A stretch of 57,834 bases of DNA from Ignavibacteriales bacterium (GCA_016192345.1 JACPUH010000089.1:1-57834); one strand, 5' to 3'. Counted from the stretch's first letter, positions 27,429 to 38,487 are shown. Notes: generated by a model from the sequence alone, not told the origin. A program made the numbers and translations.

Positions 27429-28705
27429 ACGTCTGGCTCTTCGTCTTCGCGATCATCGTGCTTGCGCTGTTGGGAGCTCCGCTCTTCTCGATCATCGGGG
27501 CACTCGCGTTGTACGGATTCAGCTCCGCAGACATCGACCTTTCGGTCGTTATCATTGAGCTGTACCGCATTGCGGACTCCCCGCCGCTGATTGCCATTCC
27601 CCTGTTCACGTTTGCAGGGTATATGCTGGCGGAGAGTCAATCCCCGAAGCGGCTCGTCAACCTCGCTCAAGCGATGTTCGGATGGATGCCAGGGGGGCTC
27701 GCCATCGTCGTGCTGATCACTTGTGCGTTTTTCACTGCGTTTACCGGGGCGTCAGGCGTCACCATTGTTGCTTTGGGGGGATTGTTGTACCCCATTCTGA
27801 TCAAGGAACAGTATCCTGAGCAGTTCTCCCTTGGATTGGTCACTGCCTCGGGGAGCATAGGGTTATTGTTCCCTCCCAGCCTCCCGATCATCCTGTATGC
27901 CCTTATTGCCGCCGTCAGTATCGATCAATTGTTTGTGGCAGGATTCCTGCCCGGGGTGATCTTGCTTGGCATTCTCTCGGTGTACAGCGTCCAAACCGGC
28001 ATCAAGCATCATGTCCCGAAAATCGCCTTCACACTGCGCAATCTCGGCATGGCGGCGAAGGAGGCGGCGTGGGAACTCCCGCTTCCATTCATTGTCATCG
28101 GTGGAATTTATGGCGGCGCCTTCACCGCCACAGAGGCGGCTGCCGTAACGGCCTTCTACGTGTTTATTGTTGAGGTCTTGATCTATAAAGACTTGAAGAT
28201 CCGGACCGATGTTCCACGGGTGATGCAGGAAAGCATGCTGCTCGTCGGGGCCATCATGGCGATCCTCGGAACGGCGTTTGGACTGACGAATTATCTTATC
28301 GACCAACAGGTACCACAGCGGCTCTTCGAGCTGGTCCGGGAGCATATCGACAGCAAGATCGCCTTCCTTTTGATCCTGAACGGCTTCCTGATCATCGTCG
28401 GGATGATGATGGATATCTTCTCGGCCATCATTGTCGTTGTTCCGCTGATCCTCCCGATCGCCCGCGAGTTTGGCGTCGACCCGGTCCATCTCGGCATTAT
28501 TTTCCTGACGAACCTGGAGATCGGCTATATGACGCCGCCGGTCGGGTTAAACCTGTTCCTCTCCGGCCTTCGCTTCCGGAAGCCGATCCTCACGATCACC
28601 CGGGCGGTGCTGATCTTCATCGTGCTGGAGCTTCTCGCCCTGTTGCTGATCACCTACATCCCGGGACTGAGCCTCTGGCCCGTGGAGGTATTGGGTACCC
28701 GGTAA
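27425..28705 (+). CDS. TRAP transporter large permease (DctM-type)
   Basis: The 426-residue polytopic membrane protein belongs to the DctM/ion-transporter superfamily. Visible signatures are [47 protein letters not shown] and the C-terminal [17 protein letters not shown]. About eleven to twelve helices are predicted. It carries the transport path and couples substrate uptake to sodium or proton entry. It is the last gene of the TRAP operon, overlapping the small permease by 4 bp. The substrate is unknown. Confidence 0.95.
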   Translation: MNVWLFVFAIIVLALLGAPLFSIIGALALYGFSSADIDLSVVIIELYRIADSPPLIAIPLFTFAGYMLAESQSPKRLVNLAQAMFGWMPGGLAIVVLITCAFFTAFTGASGVTIVALGGLLYPILIKEQYPEQFSLGLVTASGSIGLLFPPSLPIILYALIAAVSIDQLFVAGFLPGVILLGILSVYSVQTGIKHHVPKIAFTLRNLGMAAKEAAWELPLPFIVIGGIYGGAFTATEAAAVTAFYVFIVEVLIYKDLKIRTDVPRVMQESMLLVGAIMAILGTAFGLTNYLIDQQVPQRLFELVREHIDSKIAFLLILNGFLIIVGMMMDIFSAIIVVVPLILPIAREFGVDPVHLGIIFLTNLEIGYMTPPVGLNLFLSGLRFRKPILTITRAVLIFIVLELLALLLITYIPGLSLWPVEVLGTR

Positions 28706-28779
28706 CAGGGGGATGGAAAATTGTCCTTGACTTTATTACATTGACCACATCAATCTCAACACAAGAAAGGGCTTACACC

Positions 28780-29268
28780 ATGGTTTCGAAGAAAATGCAG
28801 AGCGCGTTGAACCAGCAGATCAAACATGAGTTGTATTCCGCCTACCTCTATCTTTCCATGGCCTCCCATTTTGAAGCATCGAACCTTCCGGGGTTTGGCC
28901 ACTGGATGAAGAAGCAATACGAGGAGGAGACCGGTCACGCGATGAAGATCTACGGGTATGTGAACAGCCGGGGGGGGCGTGTGGAGCTGGAGGCGATCGA
29001 GAAGCCGCCGGCGAAGTTCAAGTCACCGCTGGAGGTGATGAAGCAGGTGCTGGAGCATGAGAAGATCGTCACCGGCACCATCCACACGCTGTACGACCTC
29101 GCGATGAAGGAGAATGATTACGCGACGCAGGTGATGTTGCAGTGGTTCATCACGGAGCAGGTGGAGGAGGAGAAGACCGCAGCCGATATCATCGAGCAGC
29201 TCAAGATGGTGGGGGATGCGCCGGCGGGATTGATCATGCTCGACCGGGCTCTTGCCGCCCGCAGTTAA
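28780..29268 (+). CDS. ftnA: Bacterial non-haem ferritin
   Basis: The 162-residue protein stores iron in a 24-subunit cytoplasmic cage after oxidising Fe(II). All ferroxidase residues line up with E. coli FtnA numbering: E17, E50, H53, E94 and Q127. The third-site residues E49, E126, E129 and E130 are also present. ATG 28780 follows AAGAAAGG by nine bases and gives the expected N-terminus ([14 protein letters not shown]). The gene stands alone: it starts 74 bp after the TRAP operon and ends just before a strong hairpin. Confidence 0.96.
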   Translation: MVSKKMQSALNQQIKHELYSAYLYLSMASHFEASNLPGFGHWMKKQYEEETGHAMKIYGYVNSRGGRVELEAIEKPPAKFKSPLEVMKQVLEHEKIVTGTIHTLYDLAMKENDYATQVMLQWFITEQVEEEKTAADIIEQLKMVGDAPAGLIMLDRALAARS

Positions 29269-29278
29269 GACTTTGCTT

Positions 29279-29307
29279 ATCCCCCTTCCCGGTGCGGGAA
29301 GGGGGAT
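29279..29307. terminator. Strong hairpin between ferritin and the convergent TolB-like gene
   Basis: A perfect 12-bp inverted repeat (ATCCCCCTTCCC at 29279-29290, GGGAAGGGGGAT at 29296-29307) has a 5-nt loop. It lies 10 bp after the ferritin stop and 7 bp beyond the stop of the opposing gene at 29315, so it probably serves both strands. No long T tract is present. Confidence 0.7.
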
Positions 29308-29314
29308 GTCGGTT

Positions 29315-30211
29315 TCATTCGCCAGCCACGAACGCCAGCCTGTCCCCGCGTGGGCTCACCGCAATCCTGGTAATTCCTCGGATCCCCGCTGCACTAAAAT
29401 CCGCTATTTCTTTCCAAGATTCTCCCGAACCGGGTTTCCAAGCCAGGAGTTTTGATCCCTGGGCGATCAACAGCGTCCCATCCGGCGTCCAGGCATGGAA
29501 TTCGCTTCCGTGCGGTGCACGAATGAGGGGGGTGACCTCCATGGTCCTCACGTCCACCTGACTGACCCACATCTCGTGTTCGGAGATGCGGTCAATGAAG
29601 CTTATGGTGTTCCGCCGCGGCATCGACTGAATGGACCGCCCGATGCCCTTCCAGGCCCGTTGCGCGTGACCGGTGGAGGTGGATGCGATGTGCAGTTCCG
29701 GCGGGTTGGCGAGGATGAACAGCCCCAGCGCATTGGCGTTTCCCCATGCATAATATCCAACCGGTTTCACCTCCCTGAGCAGGAGCTTTGGGTTCGTCCC
29801 ATCGAGATTGAACTGCCAGAGACGTTGCACCGAGTCCAGTTCCACCCGAACGACCGAGAATGTTTTTCCCCCCTGCATCACGCCCGGTGAGTATTCGCTT
29901 TCTGCCGTGTTGGTGACCTGAACGGTTCTCCCCGAGGGGATATCAAACCGGTGTATATCCGTTCTCCCATCTTCCTTCATCATCGTAAAGAGAATTGCCT
30001 GACCGTCTGGGAGAAACGACGGCTGGTTATCGTATCCCGATCTGTTCGTCACATTTTTCGGTTGGCCGATGGTGATCATCCCCCTGGTTCTGAAAAGCGA
30101 AACAAGATGGATGTCGGTCCCGGGCACCTGGGCCTGTGCCGGGAGAAAACCGAGAAGGAGCAGGAACACAGGTCCTGCACGATGGGTGCACAAGGCAAGA
30201 GGTTTCTTCAT
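29315..30211 (-). CDS. TolB-like (PD40) beta-propeller exported protein
   Basis: The 298-residue product has a signal peptide (PAQAQ) and repeated WD40-like PD40 motifs: NQPSFLPDGQAILFTM, FHAWTPDGTLLIAQG and IAVSPRGDRLAFVAGE. It is a periplasmic or surface beta-propeller without a catalytic domain. I start at ATG 30211 (MKKPLALC...); the frame is open much further upstream through the terC gene, but that part is a shadow of the membrane protein. It is 35 bp downstream of terC on the same strand. The function is unknown; it may be a protein-interaction or glycan-binding module. Confidence 0.75.
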   Translation of the reverse strand: MKKPLALCTHRAGPVFLLLLGFLPAQAQVPGTDIHLVSLFRTRGMITIGQPKNVTNRSGYDNQPSFLPDGQAILFTMMKEDGRTDIHRFDIPSGRTVQVTNTAESEYSPGVMQGGKTFSVVRVELDSVQRLWQFNLDGTNPKLLLREVKPVGYYAWGNANALGLFILANPPELHIASTSTGHAQRAWKGIGRSIQSMPRRNTISFIDRISEHEMWVSQVDVRTMEVTPLIRAPHGSEFHAWTPDGTLLIAQGSKLLAWKPGSGESWKEIADFSAAGIRGITRIAVSPRGDRLAFVAGE

Positions 30212-30246
30212 GGAAATTCCTTGAGGGAAAAGAGAATCAGCGAACG

Positions 30247-30993
30247 TCACGCGCTTTCGGAATAGGGACCCCGGAGCTTCACCGGTGCGGTACGTTTGTT
30301 CCGCAAGCGAAGGTTGAGCATCTCCACAAACACGGAGAAGGCCATCGCAAAATAAATGTACCCTTTTGAAATATGCTGATCGAATCCTTCTGCGATCAGC
30401 ACGACGCCGATCAGGAGAAGGAACGACAGCGCCAGCATCTTGACGGTCGGATGGCGATGCACGAAGTCGCTGATGGGACCGACAAAGATCAGCATAAAAC
30501 CCACGGCGGCGACCACCGCCGCGACCATTACCCAGACGATATTGGTCATGCCGACTGCCGTGATGACCGAATCGAGCGAGAAGACAATGTCCAGCAGCAT
30601 GATCTGGATGATCACGCTTGCGAAGGAGGAAGCGGTCCTTCCGCCCCCGCCCTCCTCTTCCCCCTCCAGCTTCGCATGAATTTCGTGCGTGCTCTTGGCA
30701 AGAAGAAAAAGCCCCCCGAGAATGAGGATCAGATCTCGGCCGGAGATCTCCTCGCTCAGCACGGTAAAGAGAGGCTCCGTCAGGCGCATGATCCACGTGA
30801 GGGAGAAAAGCAGGCCGATCCGCATGAACATCGCGAGGAAGAGTCCCAACGATCGGGCTTTTTTCTGTTGCTGCACCGGGAGTCTGCCGGAGAGGATCGA
30901 GATGAAGATGACGTTGTCGATGCCGAGAACGATTTCGAGAACCGTCAAGGTGAGAAGGGCGATCCAGATTTGCGGATCAGCAATCCAGTCCAT
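30247..30993 (-). CDS. TerC-family integral membrane protein
   Basis: The 248-residue protein has about seven membrane helices and the TerC signature: LTVLEIVLGIDNVIFI with the conserved Asp, and a second symmetrical copy, LLDIVFSLDSVITAVGM. The two Asp-containing helices are thought to form a metal-binding site. TerC proteins have been linked to tellurite resistance and to manganese export that metallates secreted enzymes (established for some homologues). A Glu/Gly-rich loop lies near residues 108-118. The role in this organism cannot be narrowed further. Confidence 0.9.
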   Translation of the reverse strand: MDWIADPQIWIALLTLTVLEIVLGIDNVIFISILSGRLPVQQQKKARSLGLFLAMFMRIGLLFSLTWIMRLTEPLFTVLSEEISGRDLILILGGLFLLAKSTHEIHAKLEGEEEGGGGRTASSFASVIIQIMLLDIVFSLDSVITAVGMTNIVWVMVAAVVAAVGFMLIFVGPISDFVHRHPTVKMLALSFLLLIGVVLIAEGFDQHISKGYIYFAMAFSVFVEMLNLRLRNKRTAPVKLRGPYSESA

Positions 30994-31055
30994 GGGTGTC
31001 CCTGAGATTGTGGTGTGAGGGGAGTGAAAGTACGTTGAAGATTCGAACCATTCTG

Positions 31056-32141
31056 CTACCGGCAGGGACCGGGCCAGACCGCGACGGCAATCTGCCGGGT
31101 TTCATCCAGGGCCACTGCGGTGTAGAAATGGTAATGGTTGCCCTCGGTTCTGAAGATAAACGGTTTCCCGGCGTGGAGTGCATCGTATGACCCCGGTTTC
31201 CCGATCTGCAGGACCGGATTGTGCTCATAGACCCGCCATCCCAGGGGAAACTCTTTCTCCGTGGTCCATGCCAATCCATCGGCGGAGTTCTTCCTGTCCC
31301 AGCTGTACCAAGCCATATACCATGTATCTCCCACCTTGTACACGCTCGGGTCGCCGGCGCGGCCTGATGCGTCCCATGCCCCGGGTCGGGCACTCCCGAC
31401 AAGGAGAGGGGAGTGGGCATCGTCCACGGTCCACTGGAACAAATCGTTCGAAGTCGCGTACCCGATAAATTCCTCGACGAGCCCGTTGACGACTCCGGAG
31501 GCATTGAAGAAAAGATAGTATGTCTCTTTGACTTTCGCCACGTTCGGGTGCCAGATGGCGTCGCGCCTCCACCCCTCGCCCGCCGGAGCGATGATGGGGT
31601 TTCCCTCGTACCGCTTCCAGTGCATCAGATCGGTGGAGGTTGCCAGGTTCATCGTCTTCTTCCCCCCCTCATATCCTCTTGCGGTGACGCCAAAATAGAA
31701 AAGGTAATACGTTCCGTTTTCGAACCAAAGGAAGGGCCCCGTGGTCCCCTCGGAGTCCGGTGAACCGGGAATGCCGCTGCCCCCCAGGATCGGGCTTCGC
31801 GGGTCTTTCTCCCATATGTGGAGATCGTCGCTCCAGGCCAGTCCGATCTTCGGCCGTGTAACGTACTTGTACCCCCGTTTTGTCGAATCGGTGCTGCCAT
31901 AGCCGGTGTAGACCATCCCGTATCGTTTGCGTAGGGTATCGTACCAGACCACGGGTGATTCCACCATGCCGTCATCCCAGGCACCATGGTGGCCGACCGG
32001 AAGCACGACGCCGCATTTTATGAGTTGTGAACCGGGGGGTGGGGTCGACGTTATGGATTGACCCGGAGAGGAAGAGAACCATGAAATCACCAGGCACATC
32101 GGAAACACGAAGAAGGTAATTCGAACACCCATAGGTTTCAT
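31056..32141 (-). CDS. Exported GH43/GH130-like five-bladed beta-propeller hydrolase
   Basis: The 361-residue product has a signal peptide or anchor (about 5-28) and repeated five-bladed propeller motifs of the GH43/GH32/GH130 superfamily: WDDGMVESPVVWYD, GLAWSDDLHIWEKDP, TTGPFLWFENGTYYLFYFG, RRDAIWHPNVAKVKETYYLFF and AGDPSVYKVGDTWYMAWY. The S-D-L-x-x-W repeats are typical. It is predicted to hydrolyse or phosphorolyse a glycan outside the cytoplasm. The exact family and the catalytic acids cannot be fixed by eye. It sits 85 bp downstream of the respiratory operon and may have its own promoter. It ends in TAG. Confidence 0.72.
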   Translation of the reverse strand: MKPMGVRITFFVFPMCLVISWFSSSPGQSITSTPPPGSQLIKCGVVLPVGHHGAWDDGMVESPVVWYDTLRKRYGMVYTGYGSTDSTKRGYKYVTRPKIGLAWSDDLHIWEKDPRSPILGGSGIPGSPDSEGTTGPFLWFENGTYYLFYFGVTARGYEGGKKTMNLATSTDLMHWKRYEGNPIIAPAGEGWRRDAIWHPNVAKVKETYYLFFNASGVVNGLVEEFIGYATSNDLFQWTVDDAHSPLLVGSARPGAWDASGRAGDPSVYKVGDTWYMAWYSWDRKNSADGLAWTTEKEFPLGWRVYEHNPVLQIGKPGSYDALHAGKPFIFRTEGNHYHFYTAVALDETRQIAVAVWPGPCR

Positions 32142-32226
32142 AAATCCGATTGAAGTGAAGACCGGGAAGATTCCAAGGACACAAAAGTCCTGCAGCCGTT
32201 TGAAACCGCGACCATCGTAACTGTTT

Positions 32227-33141
32227 TCACGTTGTGCCCTTCGCCCCCTCCTTGTGACTGGACCCGGTGTTCAACGAACTCCTGTGAGGGTATCGATCAA
32301 TGGCGACAAGGATGCCATGCAGAAGCGCCTCAGGCCTGGGGGGACAGCCCGGAATGAATGCGTCGACAGGGATAACCGTATCGACGCCACCCCATGTTGC
32401 ATAACTCTTTCCGAAGATACCACCCCCAATCGCGCACGCGCCCACAGCGACAACAAGTTTCGGATCGGGGGTCGCTTCATAGGTCTGTTTCAGGGCGATC
32501 TCCATGTTGCGAGTCACGGGGCCCGTCACAAGAAGCATGTCGGCATGACGAGGCGATGCGACAAAATGCACACCAAACCGTTCGATATCATAGATAGGAT
32601 TATTGAGAGCGGTGATCTCTACCTCACAACCGTTGCACGAACCGGCATCAACCTCTCGAATATGGAGTGAACGGCCAAAGAGTTGCCGGACTTTTTCTCT
32701 GACGGTTGCGCCAATTTCTTCCAACCTGTCATCTTGGGAAGGGGCTTGTGAGACGATTTCCGCAAGGGCGAACACACCATCCTTATCCACCGTATATCGA
32801 GCCTGGGTTCGCAAATCAGCCTTACTGATTGTTGCAAGCTGAAATTCTTTGCTCAAGTGGACTGCCTCAGGGCACGCTGCCTCGCATTCACCGCAGAAGA
32901 TGCAGTCACCATAATTGAGGGTGAGAGTCTTCTCCACCGTGTCGATGGCATGGTGGTCACTCGTTGTTTCGACGGTGATGGCGTCGGTGGGGCATGCTGC
33001 GACACACCGGTCGCAGGCAGTGCATCGTGCAAAGTCGATCACCGGCTTCCCACGAAATCCATCGGGCGGTTCGGCGGTTATGGCCGGATAGGAATCGGTC
33101 ACAACACCGGCCGTTAGAGCTCGCTTGAGAATTCTTAGCAT
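32227..33141 (-). CDS. Ferredoxin-fused NuoB/HyfI-like small subunit of a hydrogenase-4-like complex
   Basis: The 304-residue product joins two subunits that are separate in E. coli hydrogenase 4 (HyfH and HyfI). The N-terminal ferredoxin domain has two complete [4Fe-4S] motifs: C40, C43, C46, C50 and C80, C83, C86, C90. The C-terminal NuoB-like domain keeps the ligands of the proximal cluster: C169 and C172 (SCNGCE), C236 (GAC) and C266 (PGCPP). Electron transfer capacity therefore looks intact, although the partner large subunit has lost its Ni-Fe site. It is the last gene of the operon, after the SulP fusion, and probably forms the cytoplasmic arm. Confidence 0.9.
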   Translation of the reverse strand: MLRILKRALTAGVVTDSYPAITAEPPDGFRGKPVIDFARCTACDRCVAACPTDAITVETTSDHHAIDTVEKTLTLNYGDCIFCGECEAACPEAVHLSKEFQLATISKADLRTQARYTVDKDGVFALAEIVSQAPSQDDRLEEIGATVREKVRQLFGRSLHIREVDAGSCNGCEVEITALNNPIYDIERFGVHFVASPRHADMLLVTGPVTRNMEIALKQTYEATPDPKLVVAVGACAIGGGIFGKSYATWGGVDTVIPVDAFIPGCPPRPEALLHGILVAIDRYPHRSSLNTGSSHKEGAKGTT

Positions 33142-33206
33142 TGTTTTTCCACGCTGCAGTGATGCCGGCGTCGATCCACCATGTTCACAAGGGCCACCAT
33201 CGTTGG

Positions 33207-35369
33207 TTACTCGCTCTGTACGGTGAGGGGTTGCGTGGTTTTGAGCTCCGAGAGAAGATGGTGCACGGCATGCACATCGTTCGCCGACAACAGCCTCTTG
33301 TACACGTGTTCGTGGCTGATGTTCGTCGCAATCAGTCGAAGGACGTTGAGATACTCACGTTCGTTCGTTCCCGTGGCCACCATAAAGACCAGGCGGATAA
33401 GCTCCGGGTTGTCCTGGTTGTAATGAATCGGCTCTTTCAATCGTGCGAAGACGACCACGACCCGACCGTTGGCACCACCGGAATGAGCATGGGGCACGGC
33501 AACACCCTTGCCGATGATTGTGGGGGTCAGTGCCTCCCGCTGAAGGATGCTCTCCAGGAAGAGTTCCCTGCTCTTCACAACGCCGGCATTGCATGCCTGC
33601 GTCACCATCTTGTCAAGCAAGTCGTCACGGTCCTTGGCCTTCACATCGAGCATGATGAGCGACTCCGACACGAATCCTCCGAGATAGGTCTGCTCGACCT
33701 CACGCTTGGTGATCTCGAGCGCGTACCGGATTGCCTCATCCACCGTGTTGAGAAAGTTCCCGATGCCGATCTTCTTTGTCACCCCGAGGTCGTACAACAC
33801 CTTGCGCACGTTATCACGCATGCCGACAATCAACAGTCGTTTCTTGTCGTGATGCAACCGTTCGACAATATTCTCGATGGCTACCGTGCCGGAGGTGTCG
33901 ATCACGGGCACATTCTCCATGTCCAGGATGACGACCTTTACGTCGAAATGTTTCTCCAGCGTTGTAATGAAACTCTTGGCCGCGCCAAAAAACAGCGGCC
34001 CCTCGACATCGAAGATGACAATCTTGTTGTCCTTCAGGAGCTGTTGCGTCGGCTCGTCGAGCGCCACGCCTTTGACCTCTTCCAGCAGTCGCTGGTCCAT
34101 TCCCATCTCGCTCATGCGATGGACAAAGAGGAACGATGCCATCACCATGCCTACTTCAACGGCGGTGATGAGATCCGTGAGGACCGTTATCAGGATTGTT
34201 GCCACCATGACGGCGGCATCCGGAAGAGGGGTTCGGGGAATCATTTTGATGGGCTCAAGCTCCAGCATGCCGATGGCCGTCATCATCAACACGCCTGCGA
34301 GTGCAGCGAGGGGGATGTTGGAAGCCAGCGTTCCCAGGAACAACATCACGAGAATCAACACCACGCCATGGATGATTCCGGACAATCGCGTCATTCCCCC
34401 TGCGCGCACGTTGACCATGGTGCGGACGATGGCACCGGTGCCGGCGACTCCCCCGAACACGCCGGCAACGAAATTCCCGACTCCCTGCCCGATGAGCTCC
34501 TTGTTGCTGTTATGGCGGGTGTTCGTAGCGTTGTCGGCTACGACGGAGGCGAGCAATGTCTCGATGGAGCCGAGCATCGAAATGGTGAATCCTGCGGGAA
34601 CGAGCTTTCTCCATGTTTCCCATGAAATGTCCGGGAGCCCCGGCAACTGAAAATGGGAAGGGATCTCGCCAATGACCTTGATGGCGGAGGCAAACGTGAG
34701 CCCTCCCGTGGCGGGATCGTAGCTTGCTCTGAACAAGTCGTTGGAAGAGAAAGCATAGGCAACGATGGTTCCGGCAATCAGTCCGATGAGCGCCTTGGGG
34801 AGATTGCGATTTACTTTCGGGACGAGGTAGATCACGGCAATGGTGACCAGTGCAATGACGGGGGCGGTATTGAATGTTTTGAACTGTTGGGTGAAAATGA
34901 GGATGGCGATTCCATTGGTGAAGCCTACCGTAACGGGGTAGGGTACGAGATGGACGTACTTTCCCACCTTGAGAAGGCCGTAGATAACCTGAAAGACGCC
35001 GGCGAGGATGCAGGCAGCGAGAAGGGCCTCCGGACCACCATATTCCATGTACACGGTCGTCAGGATGACGGTCATTCCTCCCGTTGGTCCCGTGATTTGC
35101 TGTGGTGTCCCGCCGAAGAACGAAGCAAGCACTCCGGTGAAGATGGCGCCATAGAGACCAGCGACGGCGCCGCGGGGATCACCGTTGAATGCCAGCAACC
35201 CGAATCCCAGCGCAAGCGGTAGTGCGACGATGGCTGCGGTCAGGCCGCCGACAAGATCACCTTTCAAATGCTTCAGGGTAAACCGGTAGTTCTCCCCGAA
35301 GTCGAATTCGCGAAGGTATTCTTTGAGATTGATATGTCGTGGATCGAGTTTACGTACAACAGTTCTCAT
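33207..35369 (-). CDS. SulP anion transporter fused to STAS and PTS EIIA-like domains
   Basis: The 720-residue product has a SulP membrane domain (about 35-430; signatures GLTAAIVALPLALGFGLL and ITGPTGGMTVIL) and a STAS domain (about 447-550) whose DTSG has S493 at the usual phospho-Ser position. The C-terminal domain (about 566-712) resembles fructose-type PTS EIIA, with H627 in GKGVAVPHAHS at the phospho-His position. SulP proteins carry sulfate, bicarbonate or other anions; the substrate here is not known. It lies between the large-subunit-like and small-subunit-like genes of the respiratory operon (gaps of 44 and 65 bp), so it probably works with that complex. EIIA domains suggest control by phosphorylation (inference). 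Confidence 0.92.
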   Translation of the reverse strand: MRTVVRKLDPRHINLKEYLREFDFGENYRFTLKHLKGDLVGGLTAAIVALPLALGFGLLAFNGDPRGAVAGLYGAIFTGVLASFFGGTPQQITGPTGGMTVILTTVYMEYGGPEALLAACILAGVFQVIYGLLKVGKYVHLVPYPVTVGFTNGIAILIFTQQFKTFNTAPVIALVTIAVIYLVPKVNRNLPKALIGLIAGTIVAYAFSSNDLFRASYDPATGGLTFASAIKVIGEIPSHFQLPGLPDISWETWRKLVPAGFTISMLGSIETLLASVVADNATNTRHNSNKELIGQGVGNFVAGVFGGVAGTGAIVRTMVNVRAGGMTRLSGIIHGVVLILVMLFLGTLASNIPLAALAGVLMMTAIGMLELEPIKMIPRTPLPDAAVMVATILITVLTDLITAVEVGMVMASFLFVHRMSEMGMDQRLLEEVKGVALDEPTQQLLKDNKIVIFDVEGPLFFGAAKSFITTLEKHFDVKVVILDMENVPVIDTSGTVAIENIVERLHHDKKRLLIVGMRDNVRKVLYDLGVTKKIGIGNFLNTVDEAIRYALEITKREVEQTYLGGFVSESLIMLDVKAKDRDDLLDKMVTQACNAGVVKSRELFLESILQREALTPTIIGKGVAVPHAHSGGANGRVVVVFARLKEPIHYNQDNPELIRLVFMVATGTNEREYLNVLRLIATNISHEHVYKRLLSANDVHAVHHLLSELKTTQPLTVQSE

Positions 35370-35413
35370 GTGGCGGTGTGCCCCTTTCTTTTGGTGTGCG
35401 AGAGAGAATCTCG

Positions 35414-37009
35414 TCAGCGGTCATTGCCCGAATACGACAGATTAAAACTCTTGTTGATCACCGGAAAATCTGGAACGATGTTGTTGCGCACGGCAACTTT
35501 GAGTGCCCGCCAGTTATGGAATGATGGGTCGGTGATTTTCCACCGATAGAGTTGACCGGCGTTGTCCGTCATGACCCAATGAACAATCTCTCCTCTCCAG
35601 CCTTCCACATAGCCCAGGGCATGGCGCAAGGGGGGAATCGTAACCACGCTTGTGAGAGTTTGCTCACCGAGATGTTGATGCTGTAATTGTTCGAGCATGG
35701 CCAGGGACTCCCGCACTTCGCCGATGCGGACATTCATCCGTGCAAACACATCCCCCTCTTTGTGCGTTACCACCCGAAAGCGGAGATGCGGGTAGGCACC
35801 ATGAGGATGATCTCGGCGGAAATCCCGATCGATTCCCGAAGCCCTTCCCGCGATACCGGTAATTCCAAGGCGGTATGCGTCGGTGTGACTCAGCGTGCCC
35901 GTCGTTTCCAGCCGATCAAGGACGGATGAACTTGCCATGACCAGGTTCACGAGATCCTCAAAAGCTCGCTTCCCCTGGACAATCATTTCCCGCAATGCCT
36001 GACGTTGAAGAGATGTAGCTTCCGGATCCCTGCGGACGCCGCCAAGGGCAGCCAGACCCCGGAGCAATCTGCTGCCCGTCAGGGTTTCGTTGAGTTGCAT
36101 AAAACGCTCCTTGAGTTCGAACGCGGTTGCGGCACCAACGGAGAACCCCACATCGAGAAGAATCGCCCCGATATCTCCGATATGGTTATACAGCCGTTCG
36201 AGCTCCAGCAGCATGGTGCGAATCACGATTGCCCGTTGGGGAATGTCACACCCGCTTAAACGTTCCATGCTGTGGCAGAAGGCAAGGGCATGGCCGAAGG
36301 AAGAATCACCCGAGACACGCTCCGCAAGAAAAACCGCCCGGTGCGGAGACAGGCCCTCGGCGATCTTCTCGGTTCCTTTATGGGTGTAGAAAAGCTGGAC
36401 GTCGAGATTGATGATGGGTTCCCCGGCAACACTGAATCGAAAGTGCCCCGGCTCGATGATTCCTGCATGGACGGGACCGACCGGGATTTCAAAGACCCCT
36501 TCGCCCTCAACTTCCTTGAATTCGAACGTTCCCTTGACCCGGGGAACAACGGCTTGGGGGTCGAAATCCTTCCACATCGGGTGTTGATCTTCCGGCCAGT
36601 CCGGGTGTGCAGCCAGCTTATAGATATTGGGAAATGCGATAATCCCAAACCAATCCTTCACCTCCCGTTCAAACCAATTGGCGCTCGCAAGGTTCTGGCT
36701 GATCGAGGGAACTTCCATGTGGCGGGGATCGACCGGCACTTGAAGGATCAGAAAGATGTCATCGGCCGGGACCGAGAACACATAGTAAAGCGAGAATGAG
36801 CCGTTGAGTGATCGCTCATCATTCCCCACCAGTGTCGTGAACTGCGCCTTGAATGATTTGATGAGTAACGAACATGTCTCCGGGAGGGTGCTCAGCGATT
36901 GTTCCCGGAGCGACATGTGCACTTCATTCGGTGCAACGGCATCGTGGACCGTCAGGCGATCTCCGAGAGACTTACTGAGCAAAGTGATGTACTGCTGTTT
37001 TTCCATCAT
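35414..37009 (-). CDS. NuoCD/HyfG-like large subunit lacking all Ni-Fe cysteine ligands
   Basis: The 531-residue product fuses a NuoC-like domain (about 1-150; NWFEREVKDWFGIIAFPN, HPMWKDF) to a NuoD/hydrogenase large-subunit domain. At the L1 motif, where Ni-Fe hydrogenases read RxCxxC, it has ERVSGDSSFGH, so both Cys are Ser (S233, S236). At the C-terminal DPCxxC it has NLSYSG (S525, G528). All four metal ligands are thus missing and no H2 chemistry is expected. This matches the published concept of energy-converting hydrogenase-related (Ehr) complexes. ATG 37009 starts 5 bp after the hyfF-like stop; ATG 37006 is equally possible. Confidence 0.9.
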   Translation of the reverse strand: MMEKQQYITLLSKSLGDRLTVHDAVAPNEVHMSLREQSLSTLPETCSLLIKSFKAQFTTLVGNDERSLNGSFSLYYVFSVPADDIFLILQVPVDPRHMEVPSISQNLASANWFEREVKDWFGIIAFPNIYKLAAHPDWPEDQHPMWKDFDPQAVVPRVKGTFEFKEVEGEGVFEIPVGPVHAGIIEPGHFRFSVAGEPIINLDVQLFYTHKGTEKIAEGLSPHRAVFLAERVSGDSSFGHALAFCHSMERLSGCDIPQRAIVIRTMLLELERLYNHIGDIGAILLDVGFSVGAATAFELKERFMQLNETLTGSRLLRGLAALGGVRRDPEATSLQRQALREMIVQGKRAFEDLVNLVMASSSVLDRLETTGTLSHTDAYRLGITGIAGRASGIDRDFRRDHPHGAYPHLRFRVVTHKEGDVFARMNVRIGEVRESLAMLEQLQHQHLGEQTLTSVVTIPPLRHALGYVEGWRGEIVHWVMTDNAGQLYRWKITDPSFHNWRALKVAVRNNIVPDFPVINKSFNLSYSGNDR

Positions 37010-37014
37010 TCCCG

Positions 37015-38483
<1,469 letters not shown>

Positions 38484-38487
<4 letters not shown>

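Noticed and set aside
30212..30796. Upstream extension of the TolB-like reading frame through the terC gene
   Set aside because: The extension lacks protein-like features and overlaps a clear terC gene in another frame; the signal peptide at 30211 marks the real start.
31030..31045. GATTCGAACC, which resembles the complement of a tRNA T-loop
   Set aside because: The flanking bases do not form a T stem and no other tRNA arms are present.
35414..37009. A working Ni-Fe hydrogenase large subunit
   Set aside because: All four Cys ligands are replaced (S233, S236, S525, G528), so a hydrogen-evolving function is not supported despite family similarity.
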